Under the pieces are notes generated by a model. That model saw only the letters and a list, made by a program, of their open reading frames with translations. It was not told the DNA's origin and did no database searches. Shown piece by piece: positions 16,313 through 24,896 of a stretch of DNA of 64,000 nucleotides; positions within the stretch are counted from its first letter, which is position 1, and every line of letters begins with the position of its first letter. Source of the stretch: Luteitalea pratensis. GTDB lineage: Bacteria > Acidobacteriota > Vicinamibacteria > Vicinamibacterales > Vicinamibacteraceae. The translations under genes were made by a program, and so were the position numbers. The stretch lies in assembly GCF_001618865.1 (NCBI RefSeq), contig NZ_CP015136.1:841001-905000 (forward strand). Direction: 5' to 3'.

Positions 16313-16676
16313 CAAAGGGAAGAGGGACAGGGAAAAAGTCACAAGGGCATCAAGGCACGAGTCCCAAGAAATTAGTTGAAAGGGAAAAGCGCGTGCCCTC
16401 AGGCATTTCCCTTGTGCCTCCCTCCGAGTGCGCGTCCTTCTCCCTCGTCCCTTGACGTTCCTTGTGACTTCTTCGTTGTCCCTTGTCCCTTGGTCTGCGG
16501 CGGACGTCTGGCGGCGGGGCGTAGGCCTCGATTCCGTCGAGCAACGACGGCTACAGAGGCGAGGTGTAGCCGCCGACCTGGGTCGGCGGGCGGGCCAACC
16601 TGTCCCTTGTGCCTCCTCCGAGTGCGCCCTCTTCTCCCTCGTCCCTTGACGGCCCCTGTGACTTTTTCGTTGTCCC
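16313..16676. repeat. Complex repeat island: long direct and inverted copies around nested hairpins
   Basis: Two copies of a roughly 85-bp sequence (16408-16492 and 16603-16687) share CCTTGTGCCTCC, TCCGAGTGCGC and TCGTCCCTTGACG blocks and end in GTCCCTT heptamers. A third copy, inverted and partial, lies at about 16315-16365. Between the direct copies sit two nested hairpins headed by GTAG: one at 16521-16560 and one at 16566-16589 with arms CCGCCGACC/GGTCGGCGG. The island lies between convergent genes and reaches the queC stop. No reading frame in it looks real. Confidence 0.85.
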
Positions 16677-17390
16677 TTATCCCTTGATCGTCGAAGTTCC
16701 CCTGTCCGCGGCGTAGATCGTCTGATCCTGCCCAAGTGCCTCCATGAACGCGTCATGGCGTTCCCGGCACTTGCTGCAGGCCCCGCAATGGATGCGCTCC
16801 AGGGGATTCATGCAGGACAGGGTGAGCGCCATCGGCGCGCCGATGGCGTGGCCGCGACGGATCACGTCGGACTTGTGCAAGGTGCGGTACGGGGTCTCGA
16901 TCGCAATCGGGTGCGCCAGGCCCAGTGACAGCGCGCGTGCCATCGACTCGTAGAACTCCGCGGTCGCATCCGGGAACGGATTGCCGGCGAGGGGGCCGAG
17001 GGCGATGCGCCCGATCTTCCGCAGCGCGCAATACACCGCCGCCTTTCCAAGCAACACGATGTTGCGGCCCACGAGGTAGACGTCCTCGTCCGGTGTGTCC
17101 CATGACGGTGGCGTGCCGGCCAGCGACCAGTGCGTCGGCGCGTACACGTCGCGCACCGACGCGTCGAGGACGTGCAGTGGCGCCACCCGCGTGCGGTCGG
17201 GCAGGCAGGCCAGCGCGCGCTCGAGCATGGCGCGCTCCTGCGCCTCCCACGCCAGACCGGACGCGACGTAGATCGGCTGCACCGGCGCGGTCGTCGCCAG
17301 ATCGGCAGCCAGCACGACGCTGTCGAGGCCGCCGGAGCAGAGCACCGCGACCGGCGCACCGTTTACAGTGAGGGAGTGATCTACCGACAC
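16677..17390 (-). CDS. queC: 7-cyano-7-deazaguanine synthase (QueC)
   Basis: ATP-dependent step making preQ0 for queuosine and related modified nucleosides. The 237-residue protein has the ATP-pyrophosphatase loop VLCSGGLDSVV at residues 17-27 and the zinc motif CMNPLERIHCGACSKCRER near the C-terminus (four Cys), both diagnostic. The start is GTG at 17390; no other good start exists before the loop. The start region overlaps that of the divergent phosphatase gene by 15 bases. Other queuosine genes are not in the window. The N-terminus differs somewhat from E. coli QueC, but the Cys spacing supports the call. Confidence 0.9.
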   Translation of the reverse strand: MSVDHSLTVNGAPVAVLCSGGLDSVVLAADLATTAPVQPIYVASGLAWEAQERAMLERALACLPDRTRVAPLHVLDASVRDVYAPTHWSLAGTPPSWDTPDEDVYLVGRNIVLLGKAAVYCALRKIGRIALGPLAGNPFPDATAEFYESMARALSLGLAHPIAIETPYRTLHKSDVIRRGHAIGAPMALTLSCMNPLERIHCGACSKCRERHDAFMEALGQDQTIYAADRGTSTIKG

Positions 17391-18029
17391 TTCGTCTTTG
17401 ACCTCGACGGCACCCTGATCGATTCGCGCCAGGATCTTGCCGACGCGGCCAATGCCATGCTCGCGACCTACGGGGCGTCCCCATTATTGGTCGCCGACGT
17501 GGTGGCGATGGTAGGCGAGGGCGCCAGGATGCTCGTGGCGCGCGCGCTCGCACGGGCACACGTTGCGGCGGATCCCGACGAGGCGCTGCCCCGCTTCCTC
17601 GACGCTTACAACGAACATCTCACAAGCACGACGACGCTGTATCCCGGCGTCGCCGCCACGCTCGCATGCCTGCATCAGGGCGCGCGCGTGTCCGTGCTCA
17701 CCAACAAGCCCCAGCGGCCGACCGACGCCATCCTGTCGGCGCTCGGCATCACCTCGGTGGTGGACGCCGCAATCGGGGGAGACACCAGTCACGGTCGCAA
17801 ACCCGAGCCCGCCGCATTGCATGCGCTCATCGACCAGTCCGGCGTGCCCGCCGCCGAGACGCTGATGGTCGGCGACTCCTGGGTCGACGTTGCTACCGCC
17901 ACCGCCGCCGGCATCGACGCGTGCCTTGCCGCCTACGGATTCGGTTACCCCGCCGTGGACGCAGCCCACCGCCACCAGGCCCGCTGGACGATCGCCACCG
18001 TCGACGAACTCACGCGACTCGGATCCTGA
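17376..18029 (+). CDS. gph: HAD-family phosphoglycolate phosphatase-like hydrolase
   Basis: A 217-residue HAD-superfamily hydrolase. FDLDGTLIDS at about residues 8-17 carries the nucleophile Asp and general acid Asp; VLTNKP near 107 is motif II; GRKPEPA motif III Lys; MVGDSWVDVATA motif IV acidic pair. The cap region between residues 20 and 85 is the helical C1 type of Gph/PGP enzymes. The start is GTG at 17376 with AGGGA immediately before it. It overlaps the start of divergent queC. Phosphoglycolate is the usual substrate, but other phosphomonoesters are possible. Confidence 0.85.
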   Translation: MIYRHFVFDLDGTLIDSRQDLADAANAMLATYGASPLLVADVVAMVGEGARMLVARALARAHVAADPDEALPRFLDAYNEHLTSTTTLYPGVAATLACLHQGARVSVLTNKPQRPTDAILSALGITSVVDAAIGGDTSHGRKPEPAALHALIDQSGVPAAETLMVGDSWVDVATATAAGIDACLAAYGFGYPAVDAAHRHQARWTIATVDELTRLGS

Positions 18030-18163
18030 ATACCGCCATCGCGCTTCGCCCTTCGCCCTTCGCCTTTACCCTTGGGCCTTCCTCCGTCCTCTGCCCTCGG
18101 TCCTACCTCTTTCCTCCGTCCTCTTTCCTCCGTCCTCCTTCCTCCCTCCTCCCTCCTCCCTCC
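18030..18163. repeat. Heptamer array (CGCCCTT to TCCGTCC/CCCTCCT)
   Basis: Starts as CGCCCTT/CGCCTTT and passes through GGGCCTT into TTTCCTCCGTCCTC and TCCCTCC units, ending within a few bases of the regulator stop codon at 18164. The TCCGTCC unit is the reverse complement of the GGACGGA unit found at 2.3, 34.2 and 38.0 kb. It separates convergent genes. Confidence 0.9.
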
Positions 18164-18835
18164 TCACTCCTCCTTCTCGACGAGCACCTTCGACGCCGCC
18201 CGCGCGCCGAGGACGATTTGTCTCGCGTCAGCACCCTGCACCGCGACGCTGTCGGCGGCCGTATCGCGCGTGACCACCATGATCGCCTGGCCAGGCATCA
18301 GCGCGCTGTGCTCGATGAACCGGAGGAAGTCGGCGTCCTGATCGGCGACGCGCGCGACGCGGACGGGGCGCCCGACGGGGCACTCGAGCAGCGAGTGGTA
18401 ACTGCGTTCGGCGACGCCGCCGTCGGCATTCGGGATCGGGTCGCCGTGCGGGTCCACCGAAGGGAACCCCAGCATCTCGTCCATGCGGCCGATGAGACGC
18501 TCGGAGACGGCGTGCTCGAGATGTTCCGCTTCGTCGTGCACCTCGGCCCAACTCATGCCCATCACCTGCACGAGGAAGAGCTCGATCAGGCGGTGACGTC
18601 GCAGCACCAGTGCCGCAAGCTTGTCGCCTGCCGCGGTCAGCCGCACACCGGCGTACGGCTCGTAGCGGACGAGCCCCGACTCGGCCAGTGCCTTCACCAT
18701 GGTGGTAGCGGTGCCAGGCACGACCTCGAGTGCCGCGGCCAGCTGGCCCATCGGCACGAGCGCATTCGCGCCCAGCGCGCGCTGGGCCGAGTAGATGGCC
18801 TTCAGGTAGTTCTCGACCGTACTCGATGGCAACAT
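18164..18835 (-). CDS. DtxR/MntR-family metal-dependent transcription regulator
   Basis: A 223-residue protein starting MLPSSTVENYLKAIY, the DtxR-family N-terminus. Residues 1-65 are the winged helix (VPGTATTMVKALAESGLVRYEPYAG); residues 70-140 are the dimerisation and metal domain with RRHRLIELFL, EVHDEAEHLEHAVS and HGDPIP, which hold typical His/Glu/Asp metal ligands. From about residue 150 a FeoA/SH3-like domain follows. The likely role is manganese- or iron-responsive repression. It is divergent from the menaquinone methyltransferase with only 13 bases between start codons, so its leader must be very short or within that gene. Confidence 0.88.
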   Translation of the reverse strand: MLPSSTVENYLKAIYSAQRALGANALVPMGQLAAALEVVPGTATTMVKALAESGLVRYEPYAGVRLTAAGDKLAALVLRRHRLIELFLVQVMGMSWAEVHDEAEHLEHAVSERLIGRMDEMLGFPSVDPHGDPIPNADGGVAERSYHSLLECPVGRPVRVARVADQDADFLRFIEHSALMPGQAIMVVTRDTAADSVAVQGADARQIVLGARAASKVLVEKEE

Positions 18836-18848
18836 ACCGGCGCCTGTT

Positions 18849-19634
18849 ATGGTACTGCCGACCATGCCGGCAACACCGTCGATGCCGCAGAAGCCGGGGC
18901 GCCCGCCCCGCGGTGTGCTGACACAGGCGCTGGCCACGCCGGCAGGCAAGGCCAGCTACGTACGGGCGCTGTTTGACGAGATCGCACCTCGCTACGACGA
19001 CATCACGGTCTGGCTGTCGTTGGGCCGAGATGCGGGATGGAAGGACGTGCTCGTGCGGATGGCCGCAGTCACGCCGGGCGAGCGGGCCCTCGACCTGGCC
19101 TGCGGCACCGGCGACATCGCGGCCCGGCTGCGCGCCGCCGGCGCGGATGTGACCGGCCTCGATCTCACCCATCGCATGCTGCGCCTGGCGGCAGGCAAGC
19201 CGGAACTCGCGGGGATGCGCTGGGTGTGCGGCGACATGCTCGCCCTGCCCATCCCCGATGCCTCGCAGCACGTCGTCACTGCCGGGTACGGCCTGCGTAA
19301 CGTGCCGGATCTGAGGCAGTCGCTGCGCGAGATCCGGCGCGTGCTCGTCCCAGGCGGCCGATTCCTGTCGCTCGATTTCACCCTGCCGCGCCAGCCACTC
19401 ATCCGCGCGACGTACCTGGCGTACCTGCGCGTGGTCGGCGGCGTCGTCGGGCAGTGGCTGCACGGCGACCCGGACACCTATCGCTACATCCCCGAGAGCC
19501 TCGCACGGTATCCCGGCGCGGGCGGCGTCGCCACGCTGATGCGCGAGGAAGGCTTCACGCAGGTGTCATGGTGGCCGCTGCTCGGAGGCCTGATGGCGGT
19601 CAATGTGGGACAAGCCAGACGAACGCCTCATTAA
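18849..19634 (+). CDS. menG: Demethylmenaquinone methyltransferase (UbiE/MenG-type)
   Basis: SAM-dependent C-methylation of demethylmenaquinone (or the ubiquinone precursor). RALFDEIAPRYDDITVWLSLG is the characteristic UbiE N-terminal block; LDLACGTGDIAARL is the SAM loop; GYGLRNVPDLRQSLREIRRVL and the GGRFLSLDFT block match UbiE motifs. About 261 residues. ATG codons at 18849 and 18864 both work. With MqnE at 54 kb, menaquinone is the likely quinone. Start lies 13 bases from the divergent metal regulator. Confidence 0.9.
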   Translation: MVLPTMPATPSMPQKPGRPPRGVLTQALATPAGKASYVRALFDEIAPRYDDITVWLSLGRDAGWKDVLVRMAAVTPGERALDLACGTGDIAARLRAAGADVTGLDLTHRMLRLAAGKPELAGMRWVCGDMLALPIPDASQHVVTAGYGLRNVPDLRQSLREIRRVLVPGGRFLSLDFTLPRQPLIRATYLAYLRVVGGVVGQWLHGDPDTYRYIPESLARYPGAGGVATLMREEGFTQVSWWPLLGGLMAVNVGQARRTPH

Positions 19635-19806
19635 CGCCTAACGCTCAACGCCTTCCGCCTCCCGCCTGACGCCTCACCGAACACCATCGGCATCGAACCC
19701 CAAGCCGTAAGCCCTGAGCCATAAGCCTCAGGTCTTAGGTCTTAGGTCTTAGGTCTCAGGTCTTAGGGCGGCCGGCCGCAGGCCGTAGGCGGCAGCCTGT
19801 AGCCTG
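19635..19806. repeat. Three successive heptamer arrays (AACGCCT, GGTCTTA, GGCCGCA)
   Basis: AACGCCT/CCGCCTC units at about 19634-19678, then CCCCAAG/CCGTAAG/CCTCAGG passing into TCTTAGG repeats at about 19698-19768, then GGCCGCA/GGCCGTA/GCCTGTA units to about 19806. The period stays at 7 bp across changes of unit. The first two families match those at 24.66 kb and 2.36 kb. Confidence 0.9.
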
Positions 19807-19833
19807 CAAGCCCCTCTGCTACTCTTGGTGGCC

Positions 19834-20265
19834 ATGCTCGAAACCGCGGAAGTCCGTCGGCAACTGACTCATCGGCTCGCGGAACTGCGAAAGGCGCAGG
19901 CGCAGCGACGTGCGGCCGCCGAGACCGCACGCGCGGCATTCGAGGGCGTGCTCGAACGTGAAATCGCGCCGACGGTGCGCCAGTTCGCGCAGGCACTCAA
20001 GGCAGAGGGCTTCACCTTCTCGGTGCAGACGCCGGCATCGACCGTCCGGATGGTGTCAGATCGATCCAGCGACAACGTCGTCGACATCGTGCTCGAACTC
20101 GGCGCGGCGCAGCCAGCCGTCGTGGTCCGGAGCGCCTATACGCGCGGCCGCCGCCAACTCGAGGACGAACGGACGCTGGCACAGGGCGACGCCATTGCCT
20201 CACTCGATGGCGAGCGCGTGCTGGCGGCGTTGCTCGACGTGATCGAGCCTTTCGTCGAGCGCTAG
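19834..20265 (+). CDS. Hypothetical protein with N-terminal coiled coil (143 aa)
   Basis: Not recognised. It starts MLETAEVRRQLTHRL; residues 1-55 are strongly helical and charged (RLAELRKAQAQRRAAAETAR), a likely coiled coil. Residues 60-140 look like a small alpha/beta domain with SVQTPASTVRMVSDRSS and VVRSAYTRGRRQLEDERT. No signal peptide or metal motif is present. An in-frame GTG lies 6 bases upstream, but the ATG is preferred. It stands alone between a heptamer region and a GTAG hairpin. Confidence 0.6.
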   Translation: MLETAEVRRQLTHRLAELRKAQAQRRAAAETARAAFEGVLEREIAPTVRQFAQALKAEGFTFSVQTPASTVRMVSDRSSDNVVDIVLELGAAQPAVVVRSAYTRGRRQLEDERTLAQGDAIASLDGERVLAALLDVIEPFVER

Positions 20266-20277
20266 CCGTCGCCTGAG

Positions 20278-20303
20278 GTAGGCCCGCTCTCCGAGCGCGG
20301 CCC
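20278..20303 (+). repeat. REP-like GTAG hairpin
   Basis: GTAG followed by arms GCCCGCTC and GAGCGCGGC around TCC, the same element as at 9098 and 28026. It lies just after the stop of the coiled-coil gene, a typical position for REP elements. It could act as a transcript-stabilising or terminating hairpin. Confidence 0.8.
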
Positions 20304-20382
20304 GCCTCCGAAGGCGCCACGGCCCCGCACTGCCCGCCGCCGTCTCAAGCTCAGCGCCTGCCGAGGCGCCCGGAGGTTACTC

Positions 20383-21111
20383 GTGCGCCACTCGCTGTTG
20401 CTGATTCTGTTCGTCCTGGGGCAGGTTGCGCTGCCCCTGGCGGCCCAGGCTCCCGCCCAACCCAACGTACAGGACCTCATCGGCGACCTGGTCATCGCCT
20501 CGGGTGAGGGCGTCGTGAAGCGCGCGCCCGATCAGGCGTTCGTGACCGTCGCCTCCGAAGCCCGTTCGCGCCAGCCCAACGAAGCGCAGGCGCAGAACGC
20601 GAAGGTCGCCACCGCCATACGCGCGCGGCTCGCCGGCTTCAAGCTGCCAGACGATGCGGTTCGCACCGTGAGCGTGGACATGCAGCCGGAGTTCGACTGG
20701 GCCAACGGCAAGCAGACGCTCAAGGGCTATCTCGCGACCAATGTCATCGAGGTGCGCCTCGACGATGTCGCGAGGGTCGGAGACGTGGTGGACGGCGTGA
20801 TCGCGTCCGGGGCGACGCGCGTCGCCGGCGTACGCTTCACCCTCAAGGACATGGCTGCTGCCGAGCAGCAGGCCCTGAGTCTTGCGTCGGCGTCTGCGCT
20901 CGCACGGGCCAAGGCGATGGCGTCGGGCGTCGGGCGCAACGTCGATCGAGTCGTGCGGCTCGACGAGACGGGTGGCGCCGCGCCACCACCCCGCCCGATG
21001 CCGATGATGCGCGCGATGGCCGCGCAGGCCGCCGACGTGCCGTCGACCCCCGTCACCGCGGGTGAGGTCGAGGTCCGCGTCACGGTGACGCTGCACGCCT
21101 CACTACGGTGA
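20383..21111 (+). CDS. SIMPL-domain (DUF541) periplasmic protein
   Basis: Exported protein of about 242 residues. MRHSLLLILFVLGQVALPLAAQA is a clear signal peptide. The mature part carries SIMPL-family features: GEGVVKRAPDQAFVTVASEA, then repeated helix-strand units ending with VEVRVTVTLHASLR. A Pro/Met-rich insertion (about residues 202-212) precedes the last strand. The start is GTG at 20383 with CGGAGG about 7 bases upstream. Family members are outer-envelope or oxidative-stress proteins of uncertain mechanism. The stop overlaps the rmuC GTG. Confidence 0.87.
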   Translation: MRHSLLLILFVLGQVALPLAAQAPAQPNVQDLIGDLVIASGEGVVKRAPDQAFVTVASEARSRQPNEAQAQNAKVATAIRARLAGFKLPDDAVRTVSVDMQPEFDWANGKQTLKGYLATNVIEVRLDDVARVGDVVDGVIASGATRVAGVRFTLKDMAAAEQQALSLASASALARAKAMASGVGRNVDRVVRLDETGGAAPPPRPMPMMRAMAAQAADVPSTPVTAGEVEVRVTVTLHASLR

Positions 21112-22488
21112 CCGACGTCCTGCTGCCCGTGTTCGCCGCCCTCGCGGGGGCGTTGATCACGTGGCTGGTGTTGCGCACGTCGCGCACGTCGGCAGCCGAT
21201 GCCCGCGCCTTGCATGCCGATGCTGCGGCGTCCAATGCCCGTGCCGGCGCCGCCGCCGCCGCCCTCGCGCAGGCCACTGGCGAACTCGAGGAACTCCGGC
21301 GCGAGTTGTCGATCGCCCAGCGCGGCAAGGCGATCGCCGAGACGCGTGCGGAGCAGATCGAGATCCGCAGCCGCGAACAGGTGCGGGAGTTCGCATCGGC
21401 GCACAAGCAGGTGCAGGATGCGTTCAAGGCCCTGGCCTCCGACGCGCTCGACGCCAGCACCACGCGATTGCTGGCGCTGGCCGAGGAGCGATTCCGCACG
21501 ATGCAGGAACAGGCCTCCGGCGAACTGCGGGCGCGTACCGATGCCATTGGCGCCCTCGTGACCCCGCTCGCCGAGAAGCTCACCGAGTACCAGCGCCAGA
21601 CGCAGGCCTTCGCCGAGACCAGCCAGCGCGGCCTCGGGGAAGTCGGCCAGCACCTGCGCGACGTCGTCGCCGCGACGGGGCACGTTGCAGCAGGAGACCG
21701 CCCGGCTGGTCACCGCGCTGCGGACACCGCACGTGCGTGGCCGATGGGGTGAAGTCGCGCTGCGGCGGGTTGCCGAACTGTCCGGCATGAGCCCGCATTG
21801 CGACTTCCTCGAGCAGAGCACGCACGAAGGCGAGGACGGACGACTGCGGCCGGACGTCGTGGTGAAGCTGCCGGCGGGCCGCACGATCATCATCGACGCC
21901 AAGGTCGCGCTGACCGCGTATCTCGACGCACTCGAGGCGAGGACGGAAGACGAGCGCCGCGCGCACATGCAGCGGCACGCGGCGCAGTTGCGGTCCCACG
22001 TCGGCAAGCTGGCCGAGCGTGGCTACGCGGCGCAATTGCGTGAGAGCGCCGAGTTCGTGGTGCTGTTCATTCCGGGCGACACGTTCCTGGCCGCGGCAGC
22101 CGAGGCCGACCCCCTGCTGATCGAACAGGCCCTCGAAAAGCAGATCGTCATTGCCACGCCATCGACATTGATTGCGCTCCTGCGTGCCGTGGCTTATGGC
22201 TGGCGGCAGGAGAAGCTGGCCGAGAACGCGCAGCGCATCAGCGACCTCGGGCGCGACCTGCACGATCGCCTCGCGACACTTGTCACTCGCCTGGCGGCCA
22301 TGGGCCATCAGCTCGGCAAGGCGGTGCGCGCCTACAACGACACGGTGGGCACGCTCGAATCCCGCGTGCTTCCCGCCGTGCGCCGGTTCGACGAACTCGG
22401 CGTGACGAGCGGAAAGGCGCGCACCGACCCCTCGCCGATCGACGTGCAGGTGCGTCAGCCGGCGTTGCTCGAGATCGATCTCGAGTAG
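21108..22488 (+). pseudogene. rmuC: DNA recombination protein RmuC, interrupted by a +1 frameshift
   Basis: Residues before the break hold an N-terminal membrane helix (VLLPVFAALAGALITWLVL) and a long coiled coil, as in RmuC. After the break come VRGRWGEVALRRVAELSGM, the PDVVVKLPAGRTIIIDAK nuclease-like core and a C-terminal helical region, all RmuC. The joint is at about 21677-21681 (GGGGC): reading TTGCAGCAGGAGACC in frame requires removing one base there. The first frame stops at 21752. A TTG at 21685 could restart the second part, so two polypeptides are conceivable. Either a sequence error, a recent mutation or recoding. The GTG start overlaps the upstream stop by 4 bases. Confidence 0.88.
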
Positions 22489-24624
22489 CTACGGCAACGG
22501 CCGGACCCGCTCGACGCGCACGCTCCACGTGCCATCATCGGGGAATCCAGGGGCATGCCTCCGCGGCGCGTCGTCCCACCCGGCCGCCATCATCGCCACG
22601 GCCGCGAGCAGGCCGCCGTTGGACGGCAGGTACACCGGCAGGTTCGGCCGCTGCGGGTTGTGCCCGTTGGCGACCCACCGGTTCTTCGGGACGTCGAGCA
22701 GCAAGGCATCGATCGCGTCGGCGGGGCGACCCAGCCTCGCGGCGGTCATCGCCAGGGCGGGGTAATCCCAGCCCCACGTCGACTCCCACTGCCAGTTCGC
22801 GCGGACCCAGTCATACGTCCGCCCCATCGTGGCGGCGTCGACGCCTGCGGTGGGCGGCAGGAACCCGTACGCCATCAGCATCGATGGATGATCGGTGGGC
22901 GTCGTGAATGGCTCGACGCCGACGGCTGTGTACCGGCCGTCACGCATGGTCGGCTCCACCATCAGGTCGCGTACGCGATCCCAGGACGGCTCTCGCGGCA
23001 GGCCGAGGCGCACGCGCCACTGCTGCGCCACTCCCAGCGCCCAACGCCAGTACGCCAGCTCGAACGTCGGATCGCGCATCGTTGCCTTCATCCGGCCGTA
23101 CGTTTCCTGTGCCGGGATCAGGGGCGATGACAGGTGGAATCGGCCGTCGGCCTCGAGTGTCGCAAACGACGCCATGAAGGCGGCGCTCTCGAAGACGATC
23201 GGCGCGTATCGATCCAGCACGGCACGCGACTGCCCGTCGCGCCAGAGCAACTCCGCGAGATAGATGGGATGCGGCTGCTGCCAGAGCAGATACGTCCCGA
23301 CCCCGCTCGGCGATTCGCGGCCGTCAGGGCCGACCATCTTCGGCCAGCGCACGCCGGCGTACCCCTGCGCCTGCGCCGTGGCGCGGGCGCGCGGCAACAG
23401 TTCGCGATACCAGTCGAGGGATCGCGCGAGCAGCGCGCCTCGATCCCATAAGGCGAAGTGCGCCGCATGCCACCAGTACATTTCCAGGTGCGCCTTGCCG
23501 AACCAGCTGTTGGTCACCAGACCTGTTTCCTGCGGCGGCATGGTACCGGAGCCATGCAGGCGCGTCAGGAACTGCGAGAGCACGATACGGCGTTCGAGTT
23601 CGCGCCAGCGAGGGTCGGTGCTGCCGGACAGGTCGATCGTGCCGCCGGTCGACCAGAAGCGTGCCCAGCCAGCCGCGGTTGCAAGAAGCGTCGAATCGAC
23701 GTCCGGCGCGGCCGAGCCTCGCGGCAGCTCGTTGGGCGAGACCTGCAACGTGCACGCGAGCGTGTCGGTGGAACCGGTGAGCACCCAGGTGTGTGGTGCG
23801 GTGGCCGACAGCTGCGCGTCGGTGGTCCAGCGCAACGCGGCGAAGTAGCGCGTGTCGTCCACCGATCGCGCGAACTGCGCGCGATCGGGCGCGATGCTCG
23901 CCACCGTGTGATGGGCGTCCGGCTGCGTCCAATCGCGCGTCTTGTCCCAGGTGCCGGCGGGGAAGGGAAATGCGAGCAGGATGCGGACGCGGCCGCTGCG
24001 CACGAGCGGAGACACCACGCGCGTGGCCAGCACATCCTGGTCGGGATGCACGGTGGTTTCCACGCGCACCTCGACGTCGTCAACAGTGAAGCGGCTGGTC
24101 AGCGTCGCCGTCCAGAGATCGAGCGTCTGCTCGACGCCCGTCAGCGCATCGAGTGGCACGGGCGAGCCATCGGCGTGGGTGATGACCAGTCCGAGGCGTC
24201 CGAGGTCGAGTCGATGCGGGTTCGCCCGCAGCCAGGCTGCCGCTGGAAACGCGCGCCCGTCTCGATCGTCGGCGTCCGCGTACGGCACCTCGCGGTCGCC
24301 GACGCGGTAGCGCACGAGGGTGTCCTCGAGGCGGTACCGCTGCGGGTTGGGCGAACTGTGCCAGGCCCACGTGCTGAGCGTGGCCAGCGGCGTGCCGTTC
24401 CCGTACGCCTCGGGGTAGGTCTGCAGGCCAGTGACGTCCGCCGTGAACGCAACCGAACCATTCCCGACCGACAACGGCGTCCGGACGTCCGGGGCGCGAA
24501 GGACGACGCGGTGGCGAGCGACCAGTGCCTGGCGGTCGATGGGGGCCTGCGCCGGGACCCCCGTCTGCGACGCCACGCTGCTCGACGCCATGAACAGGGC
24601 GCACGCGACCCAGGCTCTCTTCAT
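22489..24624 (-). CDS. Secreted glycoside hydrolase, (alpha/alpha)6-barrel, GH65-like
   Basis: A 711-residue exported protein: residues 1-20 are a signal peptide (MKRAWVACALFMASSSVASQ). The N-terminal 300 residues form a beta-rich domain (VGNGSVAFTADVTGLQTYPE at the start). The C-terminal part has the helical-barrel core with NSWFGKAHLEMYWWHAAHFA and TWGWDYPALAMTAARLG. This two-domain layout resembles GH65/GH95-type enzymes and their uncharacterised relatives that act on alpha-glucosides or fucosides. Substrate cannot be read from sequence. The gene faces rmuC tail to tail with no gap. Confidence 0.75.
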   Translation of the reverse strand: MKRAWVACALFMASSSVASQTGVPAQAPIDRQALVARHRVVLRAPDVRTPLSVGNGSVAFTADVTGLQTYPEAYGNGTPLATLSTWAWHSSPNPQRYRLEDTLVRYRVGDREVPYADADDRDGRAFPAAAWLRANPHRLDLGRLGLVITHADGSPVPLDALTGVEQTLDLWTATLTSRFTVDDVEVRVETTVHPDQDVLATRVVSPLVRSGRVRILLAFPFPAGTWDKTRDWTQPDAHHTVASIAPDRAQFARSVDDTRYFAALRWTTDAQLSATAPHTWVLTGSTDTLACTLQVSPNELPRGSAAPDVDSTLLATAAGWARFWSTGGTIDLSGSTDPRWRELERRIVLSQFLTRLHGSGTMPPQETGLVTNSWFGKAHLEMYWWHAAHFALWDRGALLARSLDWYRELLPRARATAQAQGYAGVRWPKMVGPDGRESPSGVGTYLLWQQPHPIYLAELLWRDGQSRAVLDRYAPIVFESAAFMASFATLEADGRFHLSSPLIPAQETYGRMKATMRDPTFELAYWRWALGVAQQWRVRLGLPREPSWDRVRDLMVEPTMRDGRYTAVGVEPFTTPTDHPSMLMAYGFLPPTAGVDAATMGRTYDWVRANWQWESTWGWDYPALAMTAARLGRPADAIDALLLDVPKNRWVANGHNPQRPNLPVYLPSNGGLLAAVAMMAAGWDDAPRRHAPGFPDDGTWSVRVERVRPLP

Positions 24625-24657
24625 GCGTCCCAGAGTGTAGCGGGGAGCGACTCGAGA

Positions 24658-24840
24658 ACGCTTAACGCTGAACGCCGAACCCCAAAGCCGGACGCGGCCG
24701 AACGCTGATGCTTGACGGACGGTAGCGCGCCCCGGTGCCCGGTGCCCGGTGTCCGGTACCCGGTGTCCGGTACCCGGTGTCCGGTACCCGGTGTCCGGTA
24801 CCCGGTACCCGGTACCCGGTACCCGGTACCCGGTACCCGC
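24658..24840. repeat. Heptamer arrays, with a long ACCCGGT array of about fifteen copies
   Basis: AACGCTT/AACGCTG/AACGCCG units at 24658-24715, then from about 24733 to 24839 the unit ACCCGGT alternates with GTCCGGT for about fifteen near-perfect copies, the most homogeneous array in the window. Every GGTACC step is a KpnI-type palindrome, so the array is also locally self-complementary. It lies between the divergent glycosidase and radical SAM genes. Confidence 0.93.
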
Positions 24841-24896
24841 TTACACTATGACCACGCACTTCGGTCGATAACTCAGCCTTTTTGCGAGGCGCACTG

